The notes below the pieces were generated by a model. That model searched no databases and was not told the origin of the DNA. It saw nothing but the letters and a program-made list of their open reading frames with translations. Source: Phocaeicola faecium (GTDB lineage: Bacteria > Bacteroidota > Bacteroidia > Bacteroidales > Bacteroidaceae). Taken from it: a stretch of DNA of 64,000 nucleotides. The stretch spans positions 124,001 to 188,000 of the forward strand of contig NZ_JACSPQ010000017.1 in NCBI RefSeq assembly GCF_014837055.1, read 5' to 3'. The position numbers were made by a program, and so were the translations under genes. Below are positions 41,429 to 50,682 of the stretch, piece after piece. Each line of letters starts with the position of its first letter. Position 1 is the stretch's first letter.

Positions 41429-44400
41429 ATGGATACACATCTGAATCGTGTGCTTTTCAGTAGCACATTTATTAGACTGGCAGCGTGTGCCGTTCTTTCC
41501 GCAGGTTTTTTCCCTATGGTTCATGCGGAAACGAGCGAGATTTCCACTGCCGGTATTATGCAGCAGAGTCGTACTGTTACAGGTAAGGTCCTCGACCCGA
41601 AAGGCGAAACAGTCATCGGTGCCAATGTGATGGAAAAGGGCACTTCCAACGGAACCATTACAGATTTCGACGGCAATTTTACCTTGAATGTATCTCCCAA
41701 CGCTACGCTTGTAATCAGCTATATCGGTTACAAAACACAAGAGATACCGGTATCTCAGGCTAAGGCGGGGAGGCTGGAAGTTACATTGCGCGAAGATTCT
41801 GAGGTGATGGATGAAGTGGTGGTGGTAGGCTACGGTACTCAGCGGAAAGCAACTCTTACGGGTTCGGTGTCGTCGGTCAGCGGAGACGATTTGAAGAAGA
41901 TATCAGCAGCGAATTTAACAAATACATTGGCAGGAAAAACAGCAGGTGTCATCGCTAATACGCGAAGTGGCGAACCGGGAGCAGATGATGCGGAAATATT
42001 GATTCGTGGTAAGGGAACATTAGGAAGTACCTCGCCGCTGATTGTGGTTGATGGGATAGCAGACCGTTCGTTTGGTCGTTTGAACCCTGAAGATATAGAA
42101 TCAATATCTGTATTGAAAGATGCGTCGGCAGCAATTTACGGTGCGCGTGCGGCAAACGGCGTTATCTTGGTAACTACCAAGCGTGGCAAAGAAGGTAAAA
42201 TAACGGTTAATTATAGTGGTAACGTTTCTATTTCACAGCCAACACGTGTTCCCGAAATGCTGGATGCTTACCAGTATGCTACGTATGTCAACGAGTTTGA
42301 TGCAGCACAGGGAAACGCTTTGACGTATCCGGAAACAGCATTGGCAAAAATATTGGATGGAAGCGACCAGATTAATTATCCAAACACGAATTGGTGGAAT
42401 GCAGTGTCGAAAGACTGGGCTATACCAATACCGAACACAGTCTTTCTATCAGTGGAGGTACTGACAAGTTCTCGTTTTATACTTCTGCTCAATATATGTA
42501 TCAGGATGTGATTTATAAAGATAGTCCGCAAAATTATAATCAGTATCAGTTTACTACCAATCTGGATGCCCAAATAACCAAAGCTATAAAGTTCAGTATG
42601 GATATTCTCGGACGTCAGACGGTAAACAACCGCGGCGCTTATTCAACTGAAGATTTGTTCGGATATTTTCTGACTACAAGTCCGATGGCAGCACCTTATT
42701 ATCCGAATGGATTGTTAAGAATAGGACATGACGGCATAACGAATAACGCCGTGTTAATGGTTTCCGACCTTCCCGGAACGGATAAAACCACGAATAACAC
42801 CATCAATCTGAAGCCGAGATTGCGTATTGACTTGGATGTCATTACTCCGGGATTGTATGCAGAGGGGTATGCGGCATTAGACTATACGTTTAATAATGGA
42901 AAAACAATAAGAAACCCGTATGACATTTATTCGTATGACGCAACAACGGGTGAATACATTAACCAGCGTGATGCTACCGGTGCTACAAGCGTAGGCTCTT
43001 GGTCAAGTAACAGCAGTACCGTTACGGTTAATGCGCGTATCGGATATAGCCGCACCTTTAACGATGTTCATAAGGTAGATGCTTTTGTAGCTTACGAACA
43101 AAGCAAGTATAAATATAATTATCTGTATGGCTATCGCACCAATTTTACTTCGTCTGTTTTACCGGATTTGGATTTTGGAAGTACCAATAAAGACGACCAG
43201 AGCAATAGCGGTAATTCTGATGAAACAGCGCGCCAAAATTGGTTCGGACGTATAAACTATGGCTATAAAGACAAATATCTTGCCGAGTTTACTTTGCGTT
43301 ATGATGGTTCTATGAATTTCGCACCGGGTCATCGTTGGGGTGTTTTCCCCGGTTTCTCTGCCGGTTGGGTAATGTCGGAAGAAAATTTCTTCGAACCCTT
43401 GAAAAACGTTGTCAGCTTCTTCAAGCTGAAAGGTTCATGGGGAATGATGGGTAATGATAATATCAGCGCATACCAATACCTTTCCATGTATGGATTTGTT
43501 GCAGACAATTCAACTCCCTCACGTTATGTATTTGGTGTCGACCCCGTGTTTGCAGAGAGTATTTATGAAACGGTAACGGCAAATCCGTTGGTAACTTGGG
43601 AAACTGCCAAAACATGGAACGTAGGTTTCTCTTCTCAATTCTTGGACGGAAAATTCGGATTGGATTTTGATTACTTCCAATCTCGCCGTAGCGATATTCT
43701 TATTACTCGTAATGCTTCTATTCCTACTTATTCCGGTTTGTCTTTGCCTGCCGAAAACTTAGGTAAGGTGAAAAATCATGGTTTTGAATTGATAGCTACT
43801 TATCGAGACCATGCCGGCGATTTTGAGTGGGGCGTAACCGGTAATGTTACCTATGCGAAAAATGAAGTGGTTTATATGGATGAGGCGGTGGATACTCCGG
43901 AATGGCAGCGTCAGACCGGACATCCGATAGATGGGGGTACTTATTATCAGGCATTGGGTATTTATCAGACTCAGGAACAGATTGATGCAACACCTCATTT
44001 GGCGGGAACTAAGGTTGGAGACCTGATTTATCAGGATACTAATGATGACGGTAGCATTACGTGGGATGATGCCGTGCGCCGTGACAAGTCTGCTACTCCG
44101 AAATGGATATTCGGTCTGACACTGAATGGAGCATGGAAGGGATTTGATGTAAATGCCTTTTTTCAGGGACAAGCCGATGCTGAAATATTGGTGCAGCCTA
44201 CGATGAATATGGCAACCGACTTTTACGAAGGGCGTTGGAGCGAATCGAATACGGCCGAACAAAACATGGCAGCCAAATGGCTGCGTGCTTTCATGAAAGA
44301 ATCGCAGGTAGACGGACGTAACTCACAGTCATCTACATGGTGGTTACGTGACGCATCGTTTGTACGTTTGAAATCGCTTGAAATCGGATATACATTCCCA

Positions 44401-44568
44401 AAGAAATGGATTACTCGTTTGGGGATAGATAATCTTCGTTTGTATGCCAATGGCAACAACTTGTTTACGATTGACGGAGTAGATATTTTTGACCCAGAAA
44501 TGACAAACGGCATTAGAGGGTATTCTATTCAGCGTACATGGACATTTGGTGTCAATGTTACTTTTTAA
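41429..44568 (+). pseudogene. SusC/RagA TonB-linked outer-membrane protein, frameshifted
   Basis: Glycan or nutrient importer of the outer membrane, about 1046 residues when read through. The first frame gives signal peptide, carboxypeptidase-like repeat domain (VTGKVLDPKGETVIGANV), TonB box region (MDEVVVVGYGTQRK) and plug, and reaches KDWA at 42419. It then runs out of frame and stops at 42511. The barrel continues uninterrupted in another frame from GYTNTEHSLSISGG to the stop at 44568. Restoring one base in the Ala codon at 42419-42421 joins them as KDWAYTNTEHS, the normal SusC sequence. So a one-base deletion, or a sequencing error, explains it. susD follows intact. Confidence 0.85.
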
Positions 44569-44594
44569 TTTCTCACTTTTAAATGGTATTTATT

Positions 44595-46379
44595 ATGAAA
44601 ACAATATATAAAGGCGCATTGTGTACATTGGTTGGAATGAGCATGGCTGCGTGTTCCGATTTTTTGGATGTCGACCCACATAATCAGATTTCAGACGCTG
44701 CGGTTTGGAGCAGTTTGGATTATGCGGAGGCTTTTTTGAACAACTGTTACAGATGGGTAGAAGGAGATAACGAACAGGGTGTTCCTTTTTGCAGTTATAC
44801 CGATGAATTGTATCACCGTACCGGATATGCCACTGAAGTGTATACGTTAGGTAATGTTTCTTGCGATAATTATAATGTCGGTTATTCCGAAGGTAAAGGT
44901 AATACATGGTATTTTTATTATACCGGAATAAAGAATACAAACCAATTCCTTGAAAGAATTAATGACGTATCGGTTACCTCGGAAGAAGAAGAAAGCCAAA
45001 AAGAAGAAATGATAGGTCAGGCTTATTTCCTGCGGGCGTTTTATTATCATCAGTTGTATTCTTTGTATGGTCGTATTCCGTTGGTGTATCAAACGTTTGA
45101 TATGGATTCGGAATGGACACAAACTCGTGCTGAAATGGATGAAGTAGCAGACTCTATCGTTGCGGACTGTGACCGTGCGGCGGCAATTCTTCCGGTTTCT
45201 TACACCGGTGAAGATTTTGGACGGACTACACGGGGAGCGGCATTGGCTGTAAAAGCCCGCACCTTGCTTTATAAGGCAAGCTCGTTATTCGGTACGCCTT
45301 CTACCGAAAAATGGCAGGAAGCAGCTGACGCACAAAAAGCGATTATTGATTTGGCAAATGAAGGGGTGTATAGCTTGCCTCAAGTAAGTAATTATGAAGA
45401 ATATGCCGAACTGTTTTGTAATCCTCAGAATCCGGAAATCATATTCGAAAAGATGTATAGTACAGTGAGCGGGGGCGCATATTCGCAGAGCTACCCGATG
45501 TCTTCGCCTCCCGGAGCTTATAACGGTTATAACGGATGGGGCGTATGGTTGCCCACGTATGATATTGTAAATCTTTATCAGAAATCGGATGGCACAGATT
45601 TTGAAATTACCGATTGGGATAATTATACCATTCAAGTTCCGACAGTAGATAGTAATACGGGTGAAATCGTATATACTGACCAAACGATTGAAGCTACCCG
45701 GACTTCTCCTTACGAAGGTCGCGAGATGCGTCTTTACGCTAATATCTTGTATGATGGAGCTCTTTGGGGATATGGAGAAGATAATCATCCCGTTGAAATA
45801 TTCGAATCGGGGGCAGAAGGTGTAGAGTCTGGCGAACAGTCTCCTACTTATACAAGTGGTGAATATTGGAACGCAACCCAAACCGGTTATTATTTGCGTA
45901 AGTTCATGAATCCGAATTATAACCAGTGGGATGAAACTGTAATGGATAATACTCCGTGGATATTTTTCCGGTTGGGAGAATTTTATCTGAACTATGCGGA
46001 ATGTCTGATCGAATTAGGGAGAGATAACGAGGCTTTGCCTTATATTAACGAAACCCGTACCCGTGCTTTACTTCCGGCATTGACGGATGCAAGTAATATT
46101 CGGGAGAAATATGAACAGGAAAGAGCTGTGGAACTGATGTTTGAAGGACAGCGTTTCTTTGACTTACGCAGATGGAAACGTATGGAAGAGGCTTATGCTG
46201 CGGAAAATTGCCCTACGGCAATGAAGATTTATAAGTTGGCAGACGGAACCTTGTTGTATACTCATAACACTACCGTATTACAACAGCGTAATTTCCGTGA
46301 GGCCATGTATTGGATGCCTGTTCCTCGTTACGAGTTGAACAAATGTCCGCAACTTGACGGACTTCCTTATGAAGAATAA
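44595..46379 (+). CDS. RagB/SusD family nutrient-binding lipoprotein
   Basis: Surface lipoprotein of 594 residues that forms the lid over the SusC barrel. The lipoprotein signal ends MAAC (Cys20), followed by the family start SDFLDVDPHNQISD. TPR-like helices and the C-terminal block ERAVELMFEGQRFFDLRRWK are present. It starts 26 bp after the broken susC. No glycoside hydrolase, sensor or anti-sigma gene is adjacent, so the pair is an orphan and its substrate cannot be predicted. An alternative ATG four codons upstream is less suited to the signal peptide. Confidence 0.94.
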   Translation: MKTIYKGALCTLVGMSMAACSDFLDVDPHNQISDAAVWSSLDYAEAFLNNCYRWVEGDNEQGVPFCSYTDELYHRTGYATEVYTLGNVSCDNYNVGYSEGKGNTWYFYYTGIKNTNQFLERINDVSVTSEEEESQKEEMIGQAYFLRAFYYHQLYSLYGRIPLVYQTFDMDSEWTQTRAEMDEVADSIVADCDRAAAILPVSYTGEDFGRTTRGAALAVKARTLLYKASSLFGTPSTEKWQEAADAQKAIIDLANEGVYSLPQVSNYEEYAELFCNPQNPEIIFEKMYSTVSGGAYSQSYPMSSPPGAYNGYNGWGVWLPTYDIVNLYQKSDGTDFEITDWDNYTIQVPTVDSNTGEIVYTDQTIEATRTSPYEGREMRLYANILYDGALWGYGEDNHPVEIFESGAEGVESGEQSPTYTSGEYWNATQTGYYLRKFMNPNYNQWDETVMDNTPWIFFRLGEFYLNYAECLIELGRDNEALPYINETRTRALLPALTDASNIREKYEQERAVELMFEGQRFFDLRRWKRMEEAYAAENCPTAMKIYKLADGTLLYTHNTTVLQQRNFREAMYWMPVPRYELNKCPQLDGLPYEE

Positions 46380-46408
46380 CGTTTGTATTTAAGGGGAAAA
46401 CATTCCTC

Positions 46409-46457
46409 GCCGGCAGCGGTCGTTGTGAAACGGGAACGCTGCCGGTCATATTTTTAT
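46409..46457 (+). terminator. Intrinsic terminator of the susC/susD pair
   Basis: CCGGCAGCG and CGCTGCCGG form a 9-bp GC-rich stem, followed by TCATATTTTT. Confidence 0.85.
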
Positions 46458-46551
46458 AACCACATTCTATTTGTCGCAGTCAGACAGATTTTGATACTAT
46501 TTTAACAGGTTTCTCCGGCGAGAAGGAAGACCGAAATTTTCCGCCGGCATA

Positions 46552-46650
46552 TCCCGAAAAACGCAACCGTTAGTGTTGGTCATTCCATGCGGTAGAGTTG
46601 ATCGTTTCTATTCGGAAGACCGAGTGGTTCTACCGTTAGAAATTTTCCGG
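46552..46650. repeat. GCTACCG-type intergenic repeat, copy g
   Basis: Blocks CCCGAAAAACGCAACCGTTAG, TTCCATGCGGTAGAGTT, TTTCTATTCGGAAGACCG and TCTACCGTTAGAAATTTTCC align with copies c and d. It fills the gap between susD and the DUF2156 gene. Apart from the terminator, this repeat and a promoter, I see nothing in 46380-46805. Confidence 0.65.
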
Positions 46651-46767
46651 GTTTCAAACCCAACCGGAGATTTTCTGAAACAAGTTCATAATCAGATTGA
46701 TTCAGTTGAATTGCTTCTTTCGCAAGATGAAAGTCCGGCTTCATTCGTTCTCTTTGCAGAAATGTAT

Positions 46768-46775
46768 TATATTTG
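46768..46775 (+). promoter_or_regulatory. Promoter -7 box for the DUF2156-GNAT pair
   Basis: TATATTTG matches TAnnTTTG, 31 bp before ATG 46806. It contains the TTG that opens the longer frame at 46773. Confidence 0.7.
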
Positions 46776-46805
46776 CATTTCCTAATTAAAAGAGAAAGGA
46801 TTTTT

Positions 46806-47696
46806 ATGGTACCCTTTAAACCAATAGAATTGGAAGACAGAGCGCGCGTTCTGCATTATACTCTGTCCTCTCCGCGTCGGAACTGTGATTTATCTTTCGT
46901 AAATTTATATAGCTGGAGCTTTTTATATCAGACGGAAATTGCCGAGCAAGACGGATTTTTGCTGTTTCGCTTTTATGTAGACGGCGGACTGGCGTATATG
47001 ATGCCGGTAGGCGAAGGCGATGTACGTCCGGTGGTGGCAGCGCTGATGGAAGATGCAAACAGGCTCAATGCCCCATTCCGTATGCTGGGCGTGTGTGTAA
47101 ACATGAAAGAGACACTGGAGCAGGCTTTTCCCGGGCGTTTCCGTTTTACGTCCGACCGTGATTATGCCGACTATATTTACCTGCGTTCTGATTTGGCTAC
47201 GCTGCGCGGCAAGAAGTTTCAGCCTAAGCGAAACCATGTCAATAAGTTTAAGGCTTCTTATCCCGATTACGAGTATCGCCAGCTTACTCCGGAGTTAGTG
47301 CCGGAATGTTTGCGGCTGGAGGCTTTGTGGTGTAAGGCAAACGACTGTGCGGAGAATGCCGCACTTCAGGCAGAACGCCGCTCGATGACGAATGCTTTAG
47401 AGAATATGGAGAAGTTAGGACTTACGGGAGGTGTGCTGCATGTGCAGGGAAACATTGTAGCGTTTACCTTCGGCGCTCCGATTAATAAGGAAACATTTGA
47501 TACGTGCGTCGAGAAAGCCGATACAAGTATCGAAGGTTCATACGCCATGATTAATTATGAGTTTGCCAACCGCATCCCCGAACAATATATTTATGTAAAC
47601 CGTGAAGAAGATTTGGGACTGGAAGGACTGCGTAAAGCAAAATTGTCTTACCAGCCCGAAACGATTCTCGAAAAATACATGGCAGAACTGGTATGA
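46806..47696 (+). CDS. DUF2156 (phosphatidylglycerol lysyltransferase C-domain-like) protein
   Basis: A 296-residue protein of the GNAT-like LPG-synthase C-terminal family. Characteristic segments are the N-terminal CDLSFVNLYSW (about 28-38), RNHVNKFK (about 142-149) and the C-terminal YINREEDLG-type block, here YVNREEDLGLEGLRKAKLSYQP. No membrane domain, unlike MprF. In other bacteria the fold transfers aminoacyl groups from tRNA to lipid or peptide; the acceptor here is unknown. It overlaps the GNAT gene by 4 bp (ATGA), so the two are coupled. Confidence 0.85.
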   Translation: MVPFKPIELEDRARVLHYTLSSPRRNCDLSFVNLYSWSFLYQTEIAEQDGFLLFRFYVDGGLAYMMPVGEGDVRPVVAALMEDANRLNAPFRMLGVCVNMKETLEQAFPGRFRFTSDRDYADYIYLRSDLATLRGKKFQPKRNHVNKFKASYPDYEYRQLTPELVPECLRLEALWCKANDCAENAALQAERRSMTNALENMEKLGLTGGVLHVQGNIVAFTFGAPINKETFDTCVEKADTSIEGSYAMINYEFANRIPEQYIYVNREEDLGLEGLRKAKLSYQPETILEKYMAELV

Positions 47697-48718
47697 CAGT
47701 AAAAGAGCAAGTGAAGCAGCTCTGGAAGTTGTGTTTCAATGATAGCGATGCGTTTATCGACCTTTATTTCCGGATGCGTTATTCCGATCGTATCAACAGC
47801 TATACAGAGCAAGACGGAAAAGTTGTGGCAGCTTTTCAGCGCGTACCCTATTGGATGAAGTTATTTAACCGGGTATTGCCTGTGGCTTACATCTCAGGAG
47901 CATGTACGCATCCCGACTACCGGAAGCGTGGTATAATGCGCAACCTGTTGGCTGATGCCCATCGGCTGATGTTCAGTGAAGGAGTTATGGCAAGCATCCT
48001 GATTCCTGCCAACAAGGGACTGGAGACTTATTATAACCGTAGCGGGTATGTTTCACGGCTTCAGCGTGAAGTCCTATTGCTTACGCTTGATAATTTGCAG
48101 CTTGCTAACGTAGCATCGGGGTTGGTTTTCAGGGATGTGTCCTTGTCGGATGATTTGCCTGAAGAAGTTTTTCCTTTTTTCAGCCGTGAGTTGGATGCCT
48201 GTTCTGCTGTCGTGTTACATACGTCGGAGGATTTTAAGGTGATACTTGCCGACTTGCAGTTGGCAGGCGGACAGCTTTGGACGGTTTATAACGGGGAAAG
48301 CCTTGTCGGGCTTGCTCTTTGCCTGAAAGAAAGAGACCGCCTTTATGTGAAAGAAATCCTTTGTGCCGATGGAGAGACAAAGGCCGCGTTACTGCTGTTT
48401 TTGCTGCATCAGTACGAAGTAGAACAGATAGAATGCGTACGGTGTGCAACCCATACGGTACATCCTTTCGGTATGATACGCATTGTTCATGCTGAGGCTT
48501 TTCTAAGATGCTATGCACAGTATCATCCGGAGAAAGCATTCTGTATTAAACTGACCGACGATGAAATCTCCTCAAACTGCGGTTATTATACGGTTTCTGA
48601 TGGCGTTTGCAGGCGCGGCTACCGGTTCGGGCAGTTGTACCGTCCATGCTCTGTCGGGGAACTTGCCGATTGGTTGCTTGCCGGTGACGAACCGTATATG
48701 AATCTGATGCTGGATTGA
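47693..48718 (+). CDS. GNAT family N-acetyltransferase (Eis-like)
   Basis: A 341-residue acyltransferase with the acetyl-CoA binding stretch SGACTHPDYRKRGIMRNLL (about 68-86), followed by a second GNAT-like and a C-terminal domain, the layout of Eis-type enzymes. It overlaps the DUF2156 gene by 4 bp. Both encode GNAT-fold proteins, so the pair may modify one substrate in turn; that is speculation. It is convergent with cdaA, with no intergenic space. Confidence 0.85.
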   Translation: MTVKEQVKQLWKLCFNDSDAFIDLYFRMRYSDRINSYTEQDGKVVAAFQRVPYWMKLFNRVLPVAYISGACTHPDYRKRGIMRNLLADAHRLMFSEGVMASILIPANKGLETYYNRSGYVSRLQREVLLLTLDNLQLANVASGLVFRDVSLSDDLPEEVFPFFSRELDACSAVVLHTSEDFKVILADLQLAGGQLWTVYNGESLVGLALCLKERDRLYVKEILCADGETKAALLLFLLHQYEVEQIECVRCATHTVHPFGMIRIVHAEAFLRCYAQYHPEKAFCIKLTDDEISSNCGYYTVSDGVCRRGYRFGQLYRPCSVGELADWLLAGDEPYMNLMLD

Positions 48719-49498
48719 TTATCTGTCGTCATCGTTGGTCAGCATACGTTCCAGCTCTTCTGCCGTCAGCTTCAGATGGAATTGCCCGTGATAGGCGATA
48801 GAGATACCGCCGGTTTCTTCCGAAACAATGATAGCCAGTGCGTCAGTTTCCTGTGATACACCCAGTGCCGCACGGTGTCTCAATCCGAGCTCTTTCGGAA
48901 TATCCAAGTTGTGTGACACCGGAAGAATGCAGCCCGCTGCTTTGATACGTTTATTGCTGATAATCATGGCTCCGTCGTGCAGCGGACTGTTTTTAAAGAA
49001 AATATTTTCTATCAGGCGTTGGTTAATGTTCGCATCAATCACATCACCCGTCCGTACAATGTCGTCCAGCGGGAAATTCTTTTCAATGACAATCAGTGCG
49101 CCCACTTTTCCCTTACTCATGTTCAGACACGCCATGACGATAGGCATGATATCCTCTTTGCTGGTTTCTGTTTTTTTGTTTCCCCTTAAAAAGCGGAACC
49201 AACTGCTGCTGTGATGGCGCGAGCCCAGTGTGAGAAGGAACCGGCGTATCTCTTCCTGAAACAAAACGATGAGCGCAATGACTCCCACACTCACCAGTTT
49301 ATCGAAGATAGAGCCTAACAGACGCATTTGCAATACTTGAGAAACAATGACCCAAATTACGATGAACACCAATATTCCGGTAAAGATATTGATAGAACCG
49401 GAAGATTTCATCAGCTTGTAAGTCTTGTACAGCAGGAAAGCTACCAGCAGGATGTCCAGTATATCTTTCAGCGTCAGGATGTGAATATCGAAAGGCAT
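48719..49498 (-). CDS. cdaA: Diadenylate cyclase
   Basis: Membrane enzyme of 259 residues that makes c-di-AMP from two ATP. Three N-terminal transmembrane helices (about 10-27, 37-57, 65-82) precede the DAC domain with the catalytic motifs DGA (175-177) and RHR (207-209). It follows folP by 21 bp on the same strand. c-di-AMP controls osmolyte and potassium uptake and wall homeostasis in other bacteria. A PgpH-like phosphodiesterase is encoded at 11585. There is no cdaR gene beside it. Confidence 0.95.
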   Translation of the reverse strand: MPFDIHILTLKDILDILLVAFLLYKTYKLMKSSGSINIFTGILVFIVIWVIVSQVLQMRLLGSIFDKLVSVGVIALIVLFQEEIRRFLLTLGSRHHSSSWFRFLRGNKKTETSKEDIMPIVMACLNMSKGKVGALIVIEKNFPLDDIVRTGDVIDANINQRLIENIFFKNSPLHDGAMIISNKRIKAAGCILPVSHNLDIPKELGLRHRAALGVSQETDALAIIVSEETGGISIAYHGQFHLKLTAEELERMLTNDDDR

Positions 49499-49519
49499 AT
49501 CTTTTTTAGCGTTTAGTAT

Positions 49520-50374
49520 TTATTCTTCAGGTTTTTTCATTGCGGTCGTGATTCGGACGGCTTCCACGGCAGCTTTTACATCATGTACACGCAAGATGTC
49601 CGCTCCTTTCATCAGTGCAATGGTGTTGATGATGCTTGTTCCGTTCAGAGCATCGTCCGGTGTTCCGCCAAGCAGTTTGTAAATCATTGATTTGCGCGAT
49701 ACGCCGACAAGGACGGGCAGTTCGAATATTTGCAGCTCTTCCATTTTGTCCAGCAGTTCGTAGTTATGCTCCAGCGTCTTGCCGAAACCGAATCCGGGGT
49801 CAAGAATGATATCTTTGGCGCCGAGGTCGCGCAGTTGCTGCACTTTTTGGGCGAAATAGAGCATGACCTCTTTGGTTACATTCTCGTAATGAGGAGCCTG
49901 CTGCATATTTTGCGGTGTACCCTGTATATGCATCATTACGTAAGGTACTCCCAAGCGGGCAACAGTAGGAAACATGTCGGCATCCATGTTTCCGCCGGCA
50001 ATGTCGTTGATGATGGCTGCACCGTATTCTTCCACACACATGCGTGCTACGTCGGCACGGAATGTATCTACCGAAATAACCGCATCCGGCAACTCGCGGC
50101 GCACGACTTCCAGTCCCCGGCGCAGGCGTGCCATTTCTTCTTCGGCAGAAATATGTTCGGCGTTCGGGCGTGAAGAGTATGCCCCGATGTCGATTATGCT
50201 TCCTCCTTCCTCCGTTATCTGATGAGCTCGTGCGGCAATTTCCGCTTCCGTCTGTTTGCGGCTGTTTGCATAAAAAGAGTCCGGCGTTACGTTCAGTATC
50301 CCCATTACCTGCGGATACGACAAATCCATCAGCCGTCCGTTTACGTTTATATATTTAATAAATGTGTGTACCAT
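49520..50374 (-). CDS. folP: Dihydropteroate synthase
   Basis: Joins p-aminobenzoate to the pterin pyrophosphate in folate synthesis; the sulfonamide target. The 284-residue protein has MGILNVTPDSF (about 24-34), DIGAYSSRP (about 62-70) and DPGFGFGK (about 193-200). It heads the folP-cdaA pair, a common Bacteroidetes arrangement, and is divergent from murF. The N-terminus could also start at Met16 (MDLSYPQVM). Confidence 0.97.
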   Translation of the reverse strand: MVHTFIKYINVNGRLMDLSYPQVMGILNVTPDSFYANSRKQTEAEIAARAHQITEEGGSIIDIGAYSSRPNAEHISAEEEMARLRRGLEVVRRELPDAVISVDTFRADVARMCVEEYGAAIINDIAGGNMDADMFPTVARLGVPYVMMHIQGTPQNMQQAPHYENVTKEVMLYFAQKVQQLRDLGAKDIILDPGFGFGKTLEHNYELLDKMEELQIFELPVLVGVSRKSMIYKLLGGTPDDALNGTSIINTIALMKGADILRVHDVKAAVEAVRITTAMKKPEE

Positions 50375-50400
50375 TGGTTACGCATGATTGCTTGGCGTTG

Positions 50401-50408
50401 CAAATGTA
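50401..50408 (-). promoter_or_regulatory. Promoter -7 box for folP-cdaA
   Basis: TACATTTG on the minus strand, 27 bp before the folP start. Confidence 0.65.
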
Positions 50409-50490
50409 CGTACAATAATTTATTTTTCGTTCTTTCGGAAACGATTTTTCAGATTTGAGGCGTAAAACATAGTGTCTGAAACGGGCCTAA

Positions 50491-50552
50491 AACGCTACCG
50501 CTTGTGTTACCTTACGCAAGCGGATGAACAGGGCAACACAAGCGGTAGCGTT
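50491..50552. repeat. GCTACCG intergenic repeat, copy h, with 18-bp perfect arms
   Basis: AACGCTACCGCTTGTGTT (50491-50508) and its exact complement (50535-50552) enclose a 26-bp loop containing ACGCAAGCGGATG. It lies in the divergent folP-murF gap (50375-50682), which otherwise holds only the two promoters. Confidence 0.75.
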
Positions 50553-50650
50553 CATCGGTTTATCCGTTAGTGTTTGCGGGGGTGCAGGCACAAAGTAAAA
50601 ACTTGTGTAGATTCGTGACCAATCAGACCTGTAAATCGGAAGATTTTCAT

Positions 50651-50658
50651 TAAGTTTG
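50651..50658 (+). promoter_or_regulatory. Promoter -7 box for murF
   Basis: TAAGTTTG matches TAnnTTTG, 25 bp before the murF ATG. Confidence 0.65.
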
Positions 50659-50682
50659 CCCCCTGTTTAATTGAAATGAATC

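Noticed and set aside
42391-44568. Independent gene in the second susC frame
   Set aside because: It lacks a signal peptide, plug and promoter and is the exact continuation of the SusC barrel after a one-base shift.
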